A stretch of 64,000 bases of DNA from Schistosoma haematobium (lineage: Eukaryota; Platyhelminthes; Trematoda; Strigeidida; Schistosomatidae). The notes beneath the pieces were generated by a model. It was not told where the DNA came from. It did no database searches and saw only the letters and a list, made by a program, of their open reading frames with translations. The stretch covers positions 11,463,501 through 11,527,500 of the forward strand of contig NC_067201.1 of the NCBI RefSeq assembly GCF_000699445.3. Direction: 5' to 3'. The position numbers and the translations under genes are program-made. Shown here piece by piece: positions 12,300 to 24,036 of this stretch. Positions within the stretch are counted from its first letter, which is position 1. Every line of letters starts with the position of its first letter.

Positions 12300-15200
12300 G
12301 TTATCAATCGTAGAACAACTGATATTTCATACCACTTTGGATCGTAAATGTCTTTCGGGATATTGGTGTTTGGTATTTTGCCTCAGTATTTCACTTTTGT
12401 TCATGTTTTTGGTGTCTTCAGTTTTCTTAGTTGTCTGAATAGATGATTTTGTTGTTTGTTGATCGATCGCTCAACAAAACGTAATAATTCGTCGTCAACT
12501 CGTTATTGTGTTATTTATACACTCATATATCTGTCTACAAATCCGTCATCAATTTAAATTGCTGTTGAATTTCAAGATTCTACCACGACTGACAAACGTC
12601 TCGTTTGAAAATATGCAGATTTATCATTTAAGTACATGCAAGCATCATTTTACTTAATTGCATAAAACAATATTCGAATGAATAACCGGATATTTGTATG
12701 AAATATAATAAACCGATATAATAAACCATAAGTTTGCTTTCATTTGTCATTTTATTTCATTATGGAATGATTGTGAGATGAATGACATCTACTGCTCTAC
12801 TTATTACTGATAGGATAGATAATCGTTATTATTGATGATTACTGATTAATATCATTTGAAAACTCATCAATCAGAATCTCGATTGACTTGATCAACTGAG
12901 TTGGTGAGCTGTGCGTCAGAACGGCACTGGCAACCTTAAGTTAACGGTCAAGTCTGTTTCGGTCAACGATTCCGTAATTATTTTTCCGCCTTGCTCTTTA
13001 GAACAGTAGTCAGTAACCAGACTACACTATATTATTTTCAAAGCAGGAGTAGTTTGTATACAGACGTACCTGACCTCATAACACAATAAAATGAAGAATG
13101 AAATTAATGCGCGAAAAATTAGTTTCAGTAGAGAATACAGTAAGTAACAAACTGCTTAGATATAAAGAACAGAATGTCGTGTTACACTAGTCAGTGAGTT
13201 AATTCGAAACTTTTGTTTGATGGAATACGTCTATGATAACCTGGTGACCTATTAATTATGCAACAAGAATATGTATTATGAACAGAAATCCAATAGTTGT
13301 GTACTAGGAATACAAACATAATAACCTACAATATGACCAGAATATTATTTATTGATATTTCAAATTAGCATAAGGAAACTGAGTTTCATCAATTATGGCT
13401 TCTGACTGCGAAATACGAGTACATTTCGATTCAGAAAGAAAACAGCACTTGATTATTTTATTTCCTTTAACATTTCTACATTTCGTATTACTTTATCATA
13501 GAACTCAATATCCGGCATCATAGTTCTACACATAATGTTTTTAACACTGTTAAGTGACGCTGGTACATTTCGTAGCCACTTTCAATAACTGGTAGATAGA
13601 AAATACCCTATTGATTAGATTCATTGAACTGATTGTTGATATCATTTATCAGAATTTTCCGTAGAAATTAGAATCGAGAAATTCAGCCTGACAAAAGGTG
13701 TGTAATAGTAGTGATGAAGAATCCATTCCAATATTCATATGAATATTAGTGCCTAGAAAAACAGCGAAATCCATGTTCAAAAGAACTGAGCTTGTCCGAC
13801 AGTGAGTACATTATTGAAGACTAAAGTTCCTCTTGGATCTCCTCAGCATTCAGTTACAGTTAAGTTGGTTTACTCATTCAGTAATGATCTGTGTTGATCT
13901 ACATAAAATAGCTGTTGAGTAGAGAAAGAATGACGATTTGAGCAAAATAACACGAACTCATTCTTCTGCATTATGTTCTCATCAACTGCTTAAAACCTAT
14001 AAAATTTGAAATTAAGATTGTCGTAAAGATTACATTATTTTAATAAAGAAAATGGTTTTGCATTTTCATAGTGGAGAAGTGGGAGTGAAGACATATAATG
14101 AGTACTGTTAGTAAATGTAATGTGTGGCACATTCTGTATGATCAGATATGGTAATTAGTTGATAATATAGTGAAGTATTTGACATAAATTAAGCAGCTGA
14201 TGAGAAGATAATGCAATAAAATGAGTTTATGTTATTCTGCTCAAATATTTGTTCGATATGATAGAATAAACAAAAGAAACGAAATAATTAGTTACTGTCA
14301 TAGAACTGAACGTTTCAAGTAACAATTTAAAAATAGCAAGTGTTTGATTGATTAATTAATTAGGTACTGCGTTAGGTAAATATTATGATTTTATCAACAG
14401 CTAAGAAAATCTGGGTCGACTCACAGTTTGTTCCGCATAAATGTGATCACGCAGGTCATTCTGCTTTAATAAATGAAAAAATGAATCGACTTCAACAAAT
14501 CACTTACGCCTTTTGAAATCACTGAGATGAAGGCGATTTTGTATCACAATCATTACATCAGGCTAGAAGGGCCAAACATGTGTCATCAACTCAAACAACG
14601 CATGTCATAACTCAGTTTATATCAGTAAGCAGTCAACATGAGAGTACGATGAGGAGAATGTAGAATTGTAATGACTTAATTTCATATAAATTATGCTATA
14701 AAACTTTAAGAGAAAGCAGTCACTAAGTAGATCTGAAATTCACCAGCTTCTTCCTGTCAAAATTGAATGAGACTATCGTTGATACTGAAATAAAATATCG
14801 AACGTTCGCAAGGTGAAAATGAACTATGAAATAATTACACAAAAATGTAATTTACTGGCGGATATTAACAGCGAACATCCCTGAAATAGACGCGGACGGC
14901 GCTTCAATACCACTAATAAAGAACTGAAGTTATCGATCCTCACAGTCATAATCGAATAACCGTGGTCTGTTTTGACGATCACTAGCATGTGTGTGCAAAT
15001 GAATTCCCCGAACAATGTGCGTCCTAACAGTATCACTGCGATCATTATTGTTGTATTTATAAGCAAAGTATAAGTATTTAGCACTCTGCGAATTGTGAGA
15101 ATGAGTTTGTATAGGCTGCACCTCTAGTTTATGGTTAGTTGAATTAACAGTACGTCGGTCACGAAGTTATGATGTCACTGGTTACCGAAATTTCATTTTT

Positions 15201-15599
15201 AATGCCGCGTCTTAAGCTGTAGTATAAACGATATGATCGTCTGATTCCTAGAATGATATGATCCAGTAAACTGTAAATTTTACTTGTATTGATTGATTTT
15301 ACGCAAAACGTTTCACTAGTAACCACAGAAAGATCCAAACAAGATAAAGAGGTAGACAGTGACAGGTTAAACTTCAAACGTAACCCACAAAGATCGAGGT
15401 CAGCAGGATAGTTTGTGAATTCCATATGGATAGATTCTAAGACTTCACTTTGACCTGATGGTTATGCTGATGATGATGTTCAGAAGAGCAATCAAATCTT
15501 GTTGAACAAACTATGCAGTCTACAAAACAAACTTCACATTAACAAAGATCTTCATTATTTCTTTCTTATTTACCATGAGATCAAATTAGTACACATAGA
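12300..15599. other. Intergenic repeat-rich region
   Basis: No convincing gene. 12590-12960 resembles 54180-54560, so the 3' flank of a VAL gene is shared. 13380-13560 resembles the SINE-associated repeat near 23470-23620. About 13700-13890 resembles intron 4 of gene B (24870-25030) in the same orientation, suggesting a decayed minus-strand VAL copy whose exons I could not find. 14100-15600 shows nothing I recognise; its small open frames lack family motifs. Confidence 0.45.
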
Positions 15600-16344
15600 T
15601 GGCGGCGGTTGTCAAGATGAAACTAAAACTAAAGACTTACTGGAGAACTAGAGAATTTTCATTGGGAAGATTTAATAAAGCTACGCTTCATGATATTCAC
15701 GAACAGAAGAATCTGAGTTAGCTCAGAACAACAGGTTGCAAGCCTTATAAGGTCCTCATAACCGAGAAAAAGCCAAAGCAAAGGAACCGAAAACCCTACA
15801 TTCAACTGGTCAGAAAAGTCTAGGCTGCAACAAAACCATCGTGAGGAGTGGATCTCGATCTAAACGCCAAAAATTTCAGCAAAGAGAGAACAAACACTGC
15901 AGTGAACAACGACCGAACAGGAACAAAGGAAGTCAAGATACAAGCAGAATACAGAAGAGTAAACAAGTCAGTGAAGAAGAGCATTAGAACTGACAAGCAG
16001 AAATACGTGGATGAGCTAGCAATGACGGCCGTAAAAGCAGCAAGAGAAGGAAATATGAAACAACTATATGACACAAAGAAGAAACTGACAGAGAAATATT
16101 GTAAACCAGAGAGACGGGACAAGTATAAGGAAGGCATGACAATGACTGAGATTCAAGAAAGGAGTAACGGATTGGTGGAACACTTCGAGGAACTCCTGAA
16201 CTTATCAACCACACTGTATCCCATGGACATGTTAACAGTACGTACAGTTCTTCTCAGTGCTGTCGCTCAAGCAACAACCGAGGGAATTCGGATGGCCATG
16301 AGACAATTCAATTTGTGAACGCAGTGTAACCTGTTCAGTATATA
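15600..16344 (+). pseudogene. RTE-clade (SR2-like) LINE fragment, part before gypsy 1
   Basis: Conceptual translation resembles the endonuclease-to-RT linker of schistosome RTE elements, for example VKKSIRTDKQKYVDELA, AAREGNMKQLYDTKKKL and VEHFEELLN. The open part is 15848-16318; upstream it continues with stops and frame changes. It breaks off at the 5' LTR of the gypsy element and resumes at 20483, so this is one LINE copy split by a later insertion. It is not expected to be active. Confidence 0.8.
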
Positions 16345-16510
16345 TGTGGTGATTGAATGAACCAATGATACCTTTGTACTGGTTGAATGCTCTATTTCGA
16401 ATTCTAAATACAATACATCCGCTTGTGCTTGTGTCTTACTTCTTAATTCAATTGCGTTATTTCTGGGACTCTTAGTTCGTGCTTTAATTCAAACAATTCG
16501 AAACATTATA
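16345..16510 (+). repeat. 5' LTR of gypsy copy 1
   Basis: 166 bp from TGTGGTGATTGAATG to ACATTATA. Ends were set by comparison with the 3' LTR and the solo LTR at 57600-57765. Confidence 0.9.
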
Positions 16511-16522
16511 TTGGCGACGCGA
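16511..16522 (+). promoter_or_regulatory. Primer-binding site of gypsy copy 1
   Basis: TTGGCGACGCGA follows the 5' LTR directly. TGGCGAC is the usual start of tRNA-primed binding sites in many gypsy elements. Copy 2 has TTGGCGTCGTGA here, so this site is one of the few interior differences. Confidence 0.5.
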
Positions 16523-18402
16523 TGGAACCTGCAATGGAAAAGTTAGATATTCATTCAACTCCTGAAGCTTTTGAGGATTATTTGGAAAGTTTCGAAATCT
16601 AGAGCATGACCAAGAAAGATGTTAAAGGTGATAAAATTGTGGCACATTTTCTGACATTCATTGGGAGAGAAGCGTACAGCTTATTTAAAAATTTGGCATA
16701 TCCAGAAAAACCTATCTCACTCCCTTATGCAACTCTTAAAGAGCTATTATTAAGTCATGTAAAATGCACCAGTTTCGAATGCCGTGAAAGGGCGAAGTTT
16801 CATAAGATGGTTCGTCAAAATGACCAAAAGGTTCGGGAATTCATCCTTGAATTACAGAAACAAGCTGCCAAGTGTAATTTCGGTGACCAACTTCATGTGC
16901 AACTGAGAGATCGATTAATTGCAGGAATTAACATACCGAGTTTGGAAAGAGGGCTGTTAAGAATGCCAAACTGTTCCTTTCAAGATGCTAGAACTGCATG
17001 TATTAACTACGAAGCAGTCAATGAACTTGATATCCAGTCGATGAAGATTTCTAATACTTTGCTTAGTCGTCGTGATGATCTACAATCTCAGGGTCAATCA
17101 AACTTGCGTTCATTTAACAGTGATTCCTATTCTCGTGTAAATATGAAAGGTGTTTCAACGAGGAATTACAAAGCAAATCACAAGGGTGAGATGAAGTTTC
17201 GTAAATGTTTATCACGTGGAAAGTTTCATGCTCGCAATTCATGTGTATTTCGTAATGCTAAATGTTTTAAATGTGGTAAGGTAGGACACATTCAGTCAGT
17301 ATGCAAAGCTACTGTCCATTTTGCTTCGAGCTGTAATAAATCTTGTAATTTAAGTTTCAATAATTCGGATGTTTCTAGTGATCATTTGTCTTTGTCCACT
17401 ATTTCGAAAGGTAATGCTCATATTCAGAAGCGATTATATACATCGCTTGGTTCATTTCATGACTTTATTCTGGACACAGGCAGTATAGAGTCCATTATTT
17501 CATTCAAGAACTTGAAAGCTTTAGATCCTAACGTTGTTGTACGACCCACTGAAGTATCAATACTGGGGATTACTGGACACAGACTGCCCATACGAGGATG
17601 TTGTGAATTGCTAATCAGAGATGATAATTCTTCATACATACCTTGTGAATTTTTAGTTAGCGAAACAGGACTGTCAATATTGGGTTTAAAGAATTTGAAA
17701 AGGCTTAAGGTGGAGTTGTCCTTCTTAGTTTCTAAAGAAAATTCTGATACTTTACTTAAAGATTTGATAGCTATGTGTGCTAAGTGCAGTGGAGGTATGA
17801 AAATTCAGCCTATAAAACTTCAAGTACAGGGTGATCCCGTCTTTCTTAAAAGACGAATAATTCCTTATGGTCTTCGAGAAGCAGTACATAAGACATTAAA
17901 CGATTTGTGTGTGAAAGGCATAATCGAACCAATTCAGTCTTCAGCATGGGGTACTCCTATTGTTACGCCACTGAAGTCGGACGGCAAGACCCCTAGAATT
18001 TGCGGTGACTATAGATTAACTCTGAATTCCCGTTTGTTGAAGCAAACGTGCACGACGGTAGAAGCTGAAGATATTCTAAATCGACTTCATGGTTTTAAAG
18101 TGTTCTCGAAAGTTGACCTAAAAGATGCTTATCTTCAAATTCCTTTAGATGAATCTTCATCTATTTTGACGACAATTAACACTCCTTTTGGTCTGTTCAA
18201 ATACAATTTCCTTCCATTTGGTCTAAGTTGTTCTCCAACCATATTTCAGGAAGTTATGAATAAAGTAGTTAGTGGTCTTGAAGGTGTTGAAGTTTATCAA
18301 GATGATCTCATTGTTCATGGCTCTAATAAGGTAGTTCATGACCAGAGACATTGCTTTATTACGTCGTTTAATTCAGAAAAATATAACAGTGAATCCAAAT
18401 AA
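16522..18402 (+). pseudogene. Gypsy copy 1 gag, protease and reverse transcriptase
   Basis: The frame opens at ATG 16522 (MEPAMEKLD). An amber TAG at 16600-16602 interrupts it after 26 codons; it then runs 598 codons from ATG 16606. Residues counted from 16606: gag with zinc knuckle CFKCGKVGHIQSVC (C220, C223, H228, C233), aspartic protease FILDTG (D290), and RT with VDLKDAYLQ (D504), LPFGLSCSPT and YQDDL (D566, D567). These are the parts that make virus-like particles and copy the RNA. The frame is lost by a frameshift near 18345 just after the RT palm, so the thumb lies in another frame. Copy 2 carries the same lesions. Confidence 0.9.
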
Positions 18403-18722
18403 GTGTTCATTTTGTGTATCTAGTTTTGAATGCCTTGGATACCTAGTTGATGGTAATGGTTTTAGACCAGATATGAAACAACTAGCTCCACTGACTAATG
18501 CACCGTCTCCGAAAAATCTTACAGAATTACGTTCACTAGTGGGTGCTCTTCAATACTATTCCCGTTTTATTCCTAATTTTTCTTGTCGTGCAAATTGTTT
18601 ATTTAATATTTTAACATCCAATTCATTCAAATGGAGTGAGGAACAAGAGTCATGCTTACGAAGTCTGCTGAAGTTTCTTCAAAGTGATGCTGTTCTTCGA
18701 ACGTACTCCCTAATGTACATTC
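18338..18722 (+). pseudogene. Gypsy copy 1, RT thumb and connection segment
   Basis: In a shifted frame the RT continues with NPNKCSFCVSSFECLGYLVD and LVGALQYYSRFIPNF, the conserved end of gypsy RT. A second frameshift near 18710 moves the RNase H into yet another frame, after which this frame reads nonsense. No slippery-site logic is apparent, and the break lies inside a folded domain, so I read it as damage and not programmed frameshifting. Confidence 0.85.
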
Positions 18723-18723
18723 T

Positions 18724-20328
18724 ATGCTTATTACTGATGCATCACCTGTGGGAATTGGTGCAGTTTTGGAACAGGAAGGTAGACCAGTTATTTGTGTTTC
18801 ACGCAAACTTGCTGTCACCGAACAAGGTTATTCACAGGCTCAGCGGGAAGCATTAGCTGTGTTTTGGGCTGTTAAAAGACTTCATAAATATCTATTCGGA
18901 AAGAAATTCACTATTGTTACTGATCATGAAGCTTTAAAGTTTATTTATCATCCCGAAAAATACTTAGCACGTTCCTCAGCACCTATGGTTCAGCGATGGA
19001 GTATTGCTTTGAGTGCATATGACTATACGGTTCAGCACAGAAGTTCCAAACAGATTCAACATGTTGATTACATTTCTCGACAGTCATTACAAGATAAACC
19101 TATTAATACTTCGGATTGTTTGTTAGTGCAACCTTTACCAGTGAGACGTTCAGATCTCATTAGAGAAACTCGTAGATATTTTGGATGTATACTCAGTGCT
19201 ATAAGGAAAGGTTGGAATGCTAATTTGAAACGCAGATTTCTTATCTATTTTTCAAAGCGGGATGAGCTATCTACTACTCCTGATGGTATTCTGTGTTTAA
19301 ATGATCGTGTTGTCATTCCTCCTTCATTGCGTAAATCTGTTCTTGAAGATCTTCATAGTGGTCATTTAGGTGTTGAGAAAATGAAGTCCTTGGCAAGGCT
19401 CACATGCTGGTGGCCAGAGATAAATGCAGATATATGTCGTACGGCAAACAACTGTGAGAAATGTCATCAGTTGAAAAATCATCCTTTGAAGTGGGTGCCA
19501 TGGCCAGTATCGTCTGAGGCCTGGCAGAGGATTCATGCTGACTATTGTGGACCATTTCTTGGTAAGTACTACGCACTAGTAGTCATTGATTCTTTTTCAA
19601 AGTGGCCTGAAGTTTTTTTCACAACTTCACCAAATTCTGATTTCACAATACAAGCATTAAGAAAGGTGTTTAGTCGAGAAGGTGTTCCCTTGGTGTTGGT
19701 GACTGATAATGGCTCACATTTTGCTGCAGATGCAGTCACTACCTGGTTGAACGGTATAGGGTGCAAACATCTATTTACTGCTCCCAGACATCCGTGTTCT
19801 AATGGTCAGGCAGAGAATTTTGTTAGGACATTAAAGACTGCTATTGATTCTATAGCCCCCTCAACATTTAATGAGCTGGAGAGGGGAGTAGATACCTTTC
19901 TATTGCAATATAGAAATGCCAAACATTCGGTGACGAAGGAGACTCCAGCGAAGCTATTGAAAGGAAGAATTCTTCGGTCGAATATGAGATGTCTGGAGTC
20001 TGCAGAAGTTACATACTATCGAGGAAATGATCTTCGACCATCTACGGGTATTGTTCTGAAGAATGTCGGAAAATCGATGGTGCGAATTCTAGACATCGAT
20101 GACTTAAGTACACACAGTCGACATGTAGATCAAATACAATTTCAGGAACCAGGTGAGTCAGTTCCAATTTCGATTGTTAATTCTAATGCTAATGAGCATA
20201 TTCTAGATAATACAGAATCCTTATCCAATACAATGTCAGATAGACTCAGGATGAATTTGAGAAGAAGACGTACGATTGATTACAAACACCTAGACTCCAA
20301 ATTCAGCTGTGGCGGATGTGGTGTTTGA
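18724..20328 (+). pseudogene. Gypsy copy 1, RNase H and integrase
   Basis: 534 codons from an internal ATG. The RNase H starts with LITDASPVGIGAVLEQ (D5) and contains REALAVFWAV and VTDHEALKF. The integrase has a zinc-binding H211-x2-H214 and C244-x2-C247 pair, and a catalytic D273, D328, E364 with 35 residues between the last two. RNase H removes the RNA template and integrase inserts the cDNA. The frame itself is intact but detached from RT by frameshifts. The last three sense codons and the stop lie inside the 3' LTR. Confidence 0.9.
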
Positions 20329-20482
20329 ATGAACTAATGATACCTTTGTACTGGTTGAGTGCTCTATTTCGAATTCGAAATACAATACATCTGCTTGTGC
20401 TTGTGTCTTACTTCTTAATTCAATTGCGTTATTTCTGGGACTCTTAGTTTGTGCTATAATTCAAACAATTCGAAACATTATA
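20317..20482 (+). repeat. 3' LTR of gypsy copy 1
   Basis: 166 bp, TGTGGTGTTTGAATG to ACATTATA. Differs from the 5' LTR at about seven positions. No clear polypurine tract precedes it; the bases before it are CTGTGGCGGA. Confidence 0.9.
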
Positions 20483-21117
20483 ATATACCAACTGAAACAT
20501 GGAAGTCAGACATAGAAGTAACTGCAAACATACTTCATGTCCTATTCATAAAGATGTGGGACGAGGAACATGTTCCGACAGACTGGATAGATGGAGAACT
20601 CATCAAGATATAAATATGGGTGTGAGCATATGTGATAACTACAGGGCCACATATTACTGTCAGTACCAGGAAGTGTTCTCAACAAAATGTTGCTGAACCG
20701 GGTGAGAGACGCAGTAGACGCCCAACTTCGAGATCAACAGTTTGGATTACGTAAGCAACGGTCGCGCACAGACTAAATCACAACACTGTTGATCATCGTT
20801 GAGCAATCAAATGAATGGGACTGATCACTGTAAATCAACTTCATTGACTATGTGAAAGCATATGATATTGAGTGTAGTATGACTTTGGGGAACCTTCGTC
20901 GACACCATGGTGTACGTGAGAAGATCGCCAACATCATACGGTATTCATATGCCGGGCTACAATGCAAAGTGGTGAATTGAGGACAGCTGATATATGCATT
21001 GAGGACGGTAGAACGCTGCCTACACTCTTCCTTTTTCTTTCTTCTGGTGGTTGACTGGATTATGAAGAATTCCTCATTCGAGGTAAAGCACGAACTGCCA
21101 TATACCTGACCACCCAT
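20483..21117 (+). pseudogene. RTE-clade (SR2-like) LINE fragment, part after gypsy 1
   Basis: Continues the RT of the split LINE. Reading frames shift repeatedly, but pieces such as SDIEVTANILHVLFIKMWDE, VPTDWIDGELIK, the fragment equivalent to FVDYVKAYD, and VVDWIM are recognisable RTE reverse transcriptase blocks. The junction with the upstream part keeps the LINE reading continuous if the gypsy element and one copy of its target site are ignored. Inactive. Confidence 0.8.
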
Positions 21118-21590
21118 TTGGTCACTAATTCGAAACTATAGTCTCACAACATGGAGAAAATTCATTGAAAGGAATAATCCTCGTACAAATATCATTATGA
21201 TCTGCATATGTAAGCTAATCACTCTACTTGTCATAAAATCTATTACTAAAGAAGTTTGAGAGCAGACAAACTTCATAAGAAATGTATCTTCTTGACACAT
21301 ATTTCTTTCAACACTATACGTTCAATTAGCAACTAGTATTATTGCATGTAAAACATGTTCACTCTGAATATGGGAATCATTATTCGCATTCATCTGCAAC
21401 AACAGACTGTGTCATCACAATTGAGCCGATCCACAAAAATTGATCGAGTTAGGAAGCTGATTATTTAGATGGTTTTTCAGTTAATCCAGTAGCCGTGTAG
21501 ACCTAATATTATAGTTAAACTGTGAACATCGATTCCAGTCGACAGTTACAAGATCAGCGTTCTAATTAATAGAACACATTCTGCATTTCG
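21118..21590. other. Unassigned interval
   Basis: AT-rich sequence without a recognisable gene. 21400-21450 (ACAGACTGTGTCATCACAAT) resembles a scrap at about 4085-4135 and is probably part of a dispersed repeat. Confidence 0.4.
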
Positions 21591-22363
21591 GGAACCGTCA
21601 TGACAATACTTCTTAGTGTGACTCAACAACTGAACGTGTAGGGAAAATTCCTGTCAAATTTCGACAACCAAACTTGGATTACAGAGTATGAGAAAACAAA
21701 GAAACAGTCATGACTCAAATTTTCATCACATTCGCTCATCAATACACTCAGACTTGAACAAACAATGCAATCAGATTATATGTGGATAACGACGACAATC
21801 GCAAATCACACTGACAAACTGCAAATGATGCAGGTGAATTTGAGGGAGCAATTGTAATAGGCTGCGTTTATGCAGACCTTCGTTTGCGGACAGCATTTTC
21901 GATGTTGCTATTCCAGTGTCATGACAGTGATGCTAATGATTCAAATTTCACTTTGTCCAATTCTTTCCATTGGTGTTTAACAAATGAATAAATTGATATT
22001 TACAGAAATGGAACACGGGATTGGAAATGAAAGCACAAAATTTCTCTGATCAATGCAAATTAGGACATGATAAGGAAAGTGAACGGAAAATAGGGAATTT
22101 TACATATGTCGGACAGAATCGGGCTCTTACACCTACAGTATTAGTGTGAGTTTGATTTGTGCTTTACGAAATTTATTCTGCGTTTTCATGAATGTTTTAC
22201 TCATCTGCTCGATAACATATTTTATTCATTTCAGTTTGTTTCTATTCTTGAAACCACTAGATATCTGCATGGTGTAAACAAGATGAGAGCATTGACGACA
22301 GACGTTCTTCAACATGCTCACCTGAATAATTCCATCTAACACAGTTCATGTGAATTTGTTATT
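21591..22363 (+). pseudogene. VAL fragment: upstream region plus orphan exon 2
   Basis: 21591-21870 matches the distal upstream region of gene E (44715-45020). It then jumps to the end of intron 1, leaving out the promoter, exon 1 and most of intron 1. Exon 2 (22006-22145) is intact with AG acceptor and GT donor and appears identical to exon 2 of D and E (KWNTGLEMKAQNFSDQCKLG). About 210 bases of intron 2 follow, then homology ends. Without exons 1 and 3 to 5 it cannot make a CAP protein. Confidence 0.85.
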
Positions 22364-22660
22364 CCAAAAAGCCTACATCAAGTGTGATTGTGTTGGCATT
22401 CTCAGTGTTGTATTTGAGAATCTTGCTTCTCCCTTTGTGAACGTTGAGGTCTACTGATGCAGTCTGCTGCCACACTGGTTGTTTTGATCTGTATTTGTGA
22501 GTGTGTATGGGAACTAAGAGCCAGATCATCTGCAATTTCTGAATCGTTTGGTTGCATGCAAGTTGTCCACTGTATTCCGTGCTCCCCTTGGTATGTCGGG
22601 GTCTTTATAGTGCAGTCAGCCACCGGAAGCAAAAGAAAGGAGAGGTTAGGCAGCCAGTTG
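22364..22660 (-). pseudogene. RTE LINE reverse transcriptase fragment
   Basis: The minus strand reads YQGEHGIQWTTCMQPND, then ADDLALSSHTHSQIQIKT and further SR2-like residues. This is the YADD-box region of RTE reverse transcriptase with frame breaks. A related copy lies at 55600-55855. Confidence 0.75.
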
Positions 22661-22914
22661 TTTTACTCCAGTTATCACTTGAAATGCGTCTGTCAGCCGT
22701 CCCCTATGCACACATGTGATCATACCTTCTTGCCCATACAACCACGATAGTGATAATAATACAAATTGTTTCTGTTTGAATAACACTCTCTGTCAAATAA
22801 GTTAAATAAAGCGCTTGACAAAATTAAACTGTAAACAAACTTTATTGTGGGAGAAGTGCTACAACATATTTGGGAAAACACCAAATGCAATGGAAATCTT
22901 GGGTGCAGCTAGAT

Positions 22915-23060
22915 GATTTGGACTTCTCAGACGACGTAGTTCTTCTATTCTATACACAGCAATGAATGAACGAACAGGAACCCAGTGTAGCCGTAGCTTC
23001 TGCAGCAGTAGGCCTCAACATACACAAAGGTGAAGCAAGATACTGAAATAAAAACAGGGA
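22915..23060 (+). pseudogene. RTE LINE reverse transcriptase fragment, plus strand
   Basis: Plus-strand translation gives LDFSDDVVLLFYTQQ and, after a stop, VASAAVGLNIHKGEA, the same RT block as the minus-strand fragment beside it but from a different copy. Downstream, 23060-23300 resembles 41970-42240 and ends in a GAAT-type tandem repeat, as RTE 3' ends often do. Confidence 0.7.
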
Positions 23061-23491
23061 GCACCAACTAAATTACCATTGAGGAAAAATTTACAGCTAC
23101 ATGTGCTCATTTGAAAACATGATCGACCTGAAGAAGTGTCAAGTCTATGGTGTAGAATCAACACTGTCGTGGAAATCAAACGCAGTCTAAGGTCATCACA
23201 AACATGAACAATGCACACTTAATGTCAGTTATTCTTAAAATACTGTGACATACATTATGACGTCAAAGAAGCTGAGATATTCGTGAATGAATGAATGAAG
23301 CGATAAATTATCCATAAAAACAATTGTGTATTAGCAATTGTAAACTAACACACAAGAGATATTCTCTACTTCAACCGTTTGACAACACAGTGATAAGTCA
23401 AAATCCATAAGTACTGAAAATTCCAACATGATGACTCACAACATGAACGAAATATCAACAACCGATATTTCAAAATACCATGGCGAAACAG

Positions 23492-24036
23492 AGTTACGTC
23501 TATTTGTGGGGTGTAAATGTAAAAGAGCAGGATTTCGAATCGGAAAGGAAATCGCATCTTAAGTATCCTATTTCTTTCGATGTTTCTCCATTTGACATCA
23601 TTTAGTAATGGAACTCGACCTCTGGATTCATGATTCCGCACTACTGCCTTCGATATAATGAGTGGTGCCGAAGCATAACTCGGATACTTCCAAATGATGA
23701 TAGTTAACAAATACTGTATGTATCCACAATCGATTGATCACCGAGTGGTGGCCGATGTCATGTGTGTCAGGTTCTTCTTAGTTCGGATCGAGTTCTATCG
23801 ACCACATCGCATTGTGATCACTAGTCTAAGTGACTCGACATTGCGTGCACTATATTGAGATGAGATGGTGATTGGAGGTAGTTTACAGGAAATCCTGCAT
23901 CTAGGTTTCGTGCTATTTGGCACTCGTCAGCAAAGTGTACCTGTCATCTTGAGGGAATCGATGCTCCCTGACAGACTCGATCCCACATCACCCAGTGCCA
24001 CAGTCGGAGACTTGAACACTGAGTTATCTGGACCGC
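23492..24036 (-). mobile_element. tRNA-derived SINE with hammerhead motif (SM-alpha-like), left arm
   Basis: Mirror copy of the element at 33876-34420. On the minus strand it starts with a tRNA-like segment holding A-box-like TAACTCAGTGTTC and B-box-like GGGATCGAGTC, followed by a hammerhead core. Schistosome SM-alpha repeats are known to combine a tRNA-related pol III promoter with a hammerhead ribozyme. It lies downstream of gene B in the same orientation. The 3' end is approximate. Confidence 0.7.
23885..23944 (-). ncRNA. Hammerhead ribozyme-like motif, left arm
   Basis: Mirror copy of 33968-34027, with the same stems, the same CUGACGA and GAAA core, and the same AUG at the expected cleavage site. 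See that entry for the fold. Confidence 0.6.

Larger units (their letters stand above)
16345..20482 (+). mobile_element. Ty3/gypsy LTR retrotransposon, copy 1
   Basis: 4138 bp with 166-bp LTRs at both ends, a primer-binding-like TGGCGACGCG after the 5' LTR, then gag with a CCHC knuckle, DTG protease, YQDD reverse transcriptase, RNase H and a D,D35E integrase. The gag-pro-RT-RH-IN order defines Ty3/gypsy. Flanking bases are GTATA at the left and ATATA at the right, a 4-of-5 target duplication. It sits inside an RTE LINE. The interior is broken by one in-frame amber codon and two frameshifts. Its two LTRs differ at about 7 of 166 positions, suggesting a fairly old insertion. I do not assign it to a named schistosome family. 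Confidence 0.93.

Noticed and set aside
18338..18728. Programmed frameshifts in the gypsy pol
   Set aside because: The shifts fall inside RT and between RT and RNase H, where schistosome gypsy elements need one continuous protein, and no slippery sequence or pseudoknot is evident.
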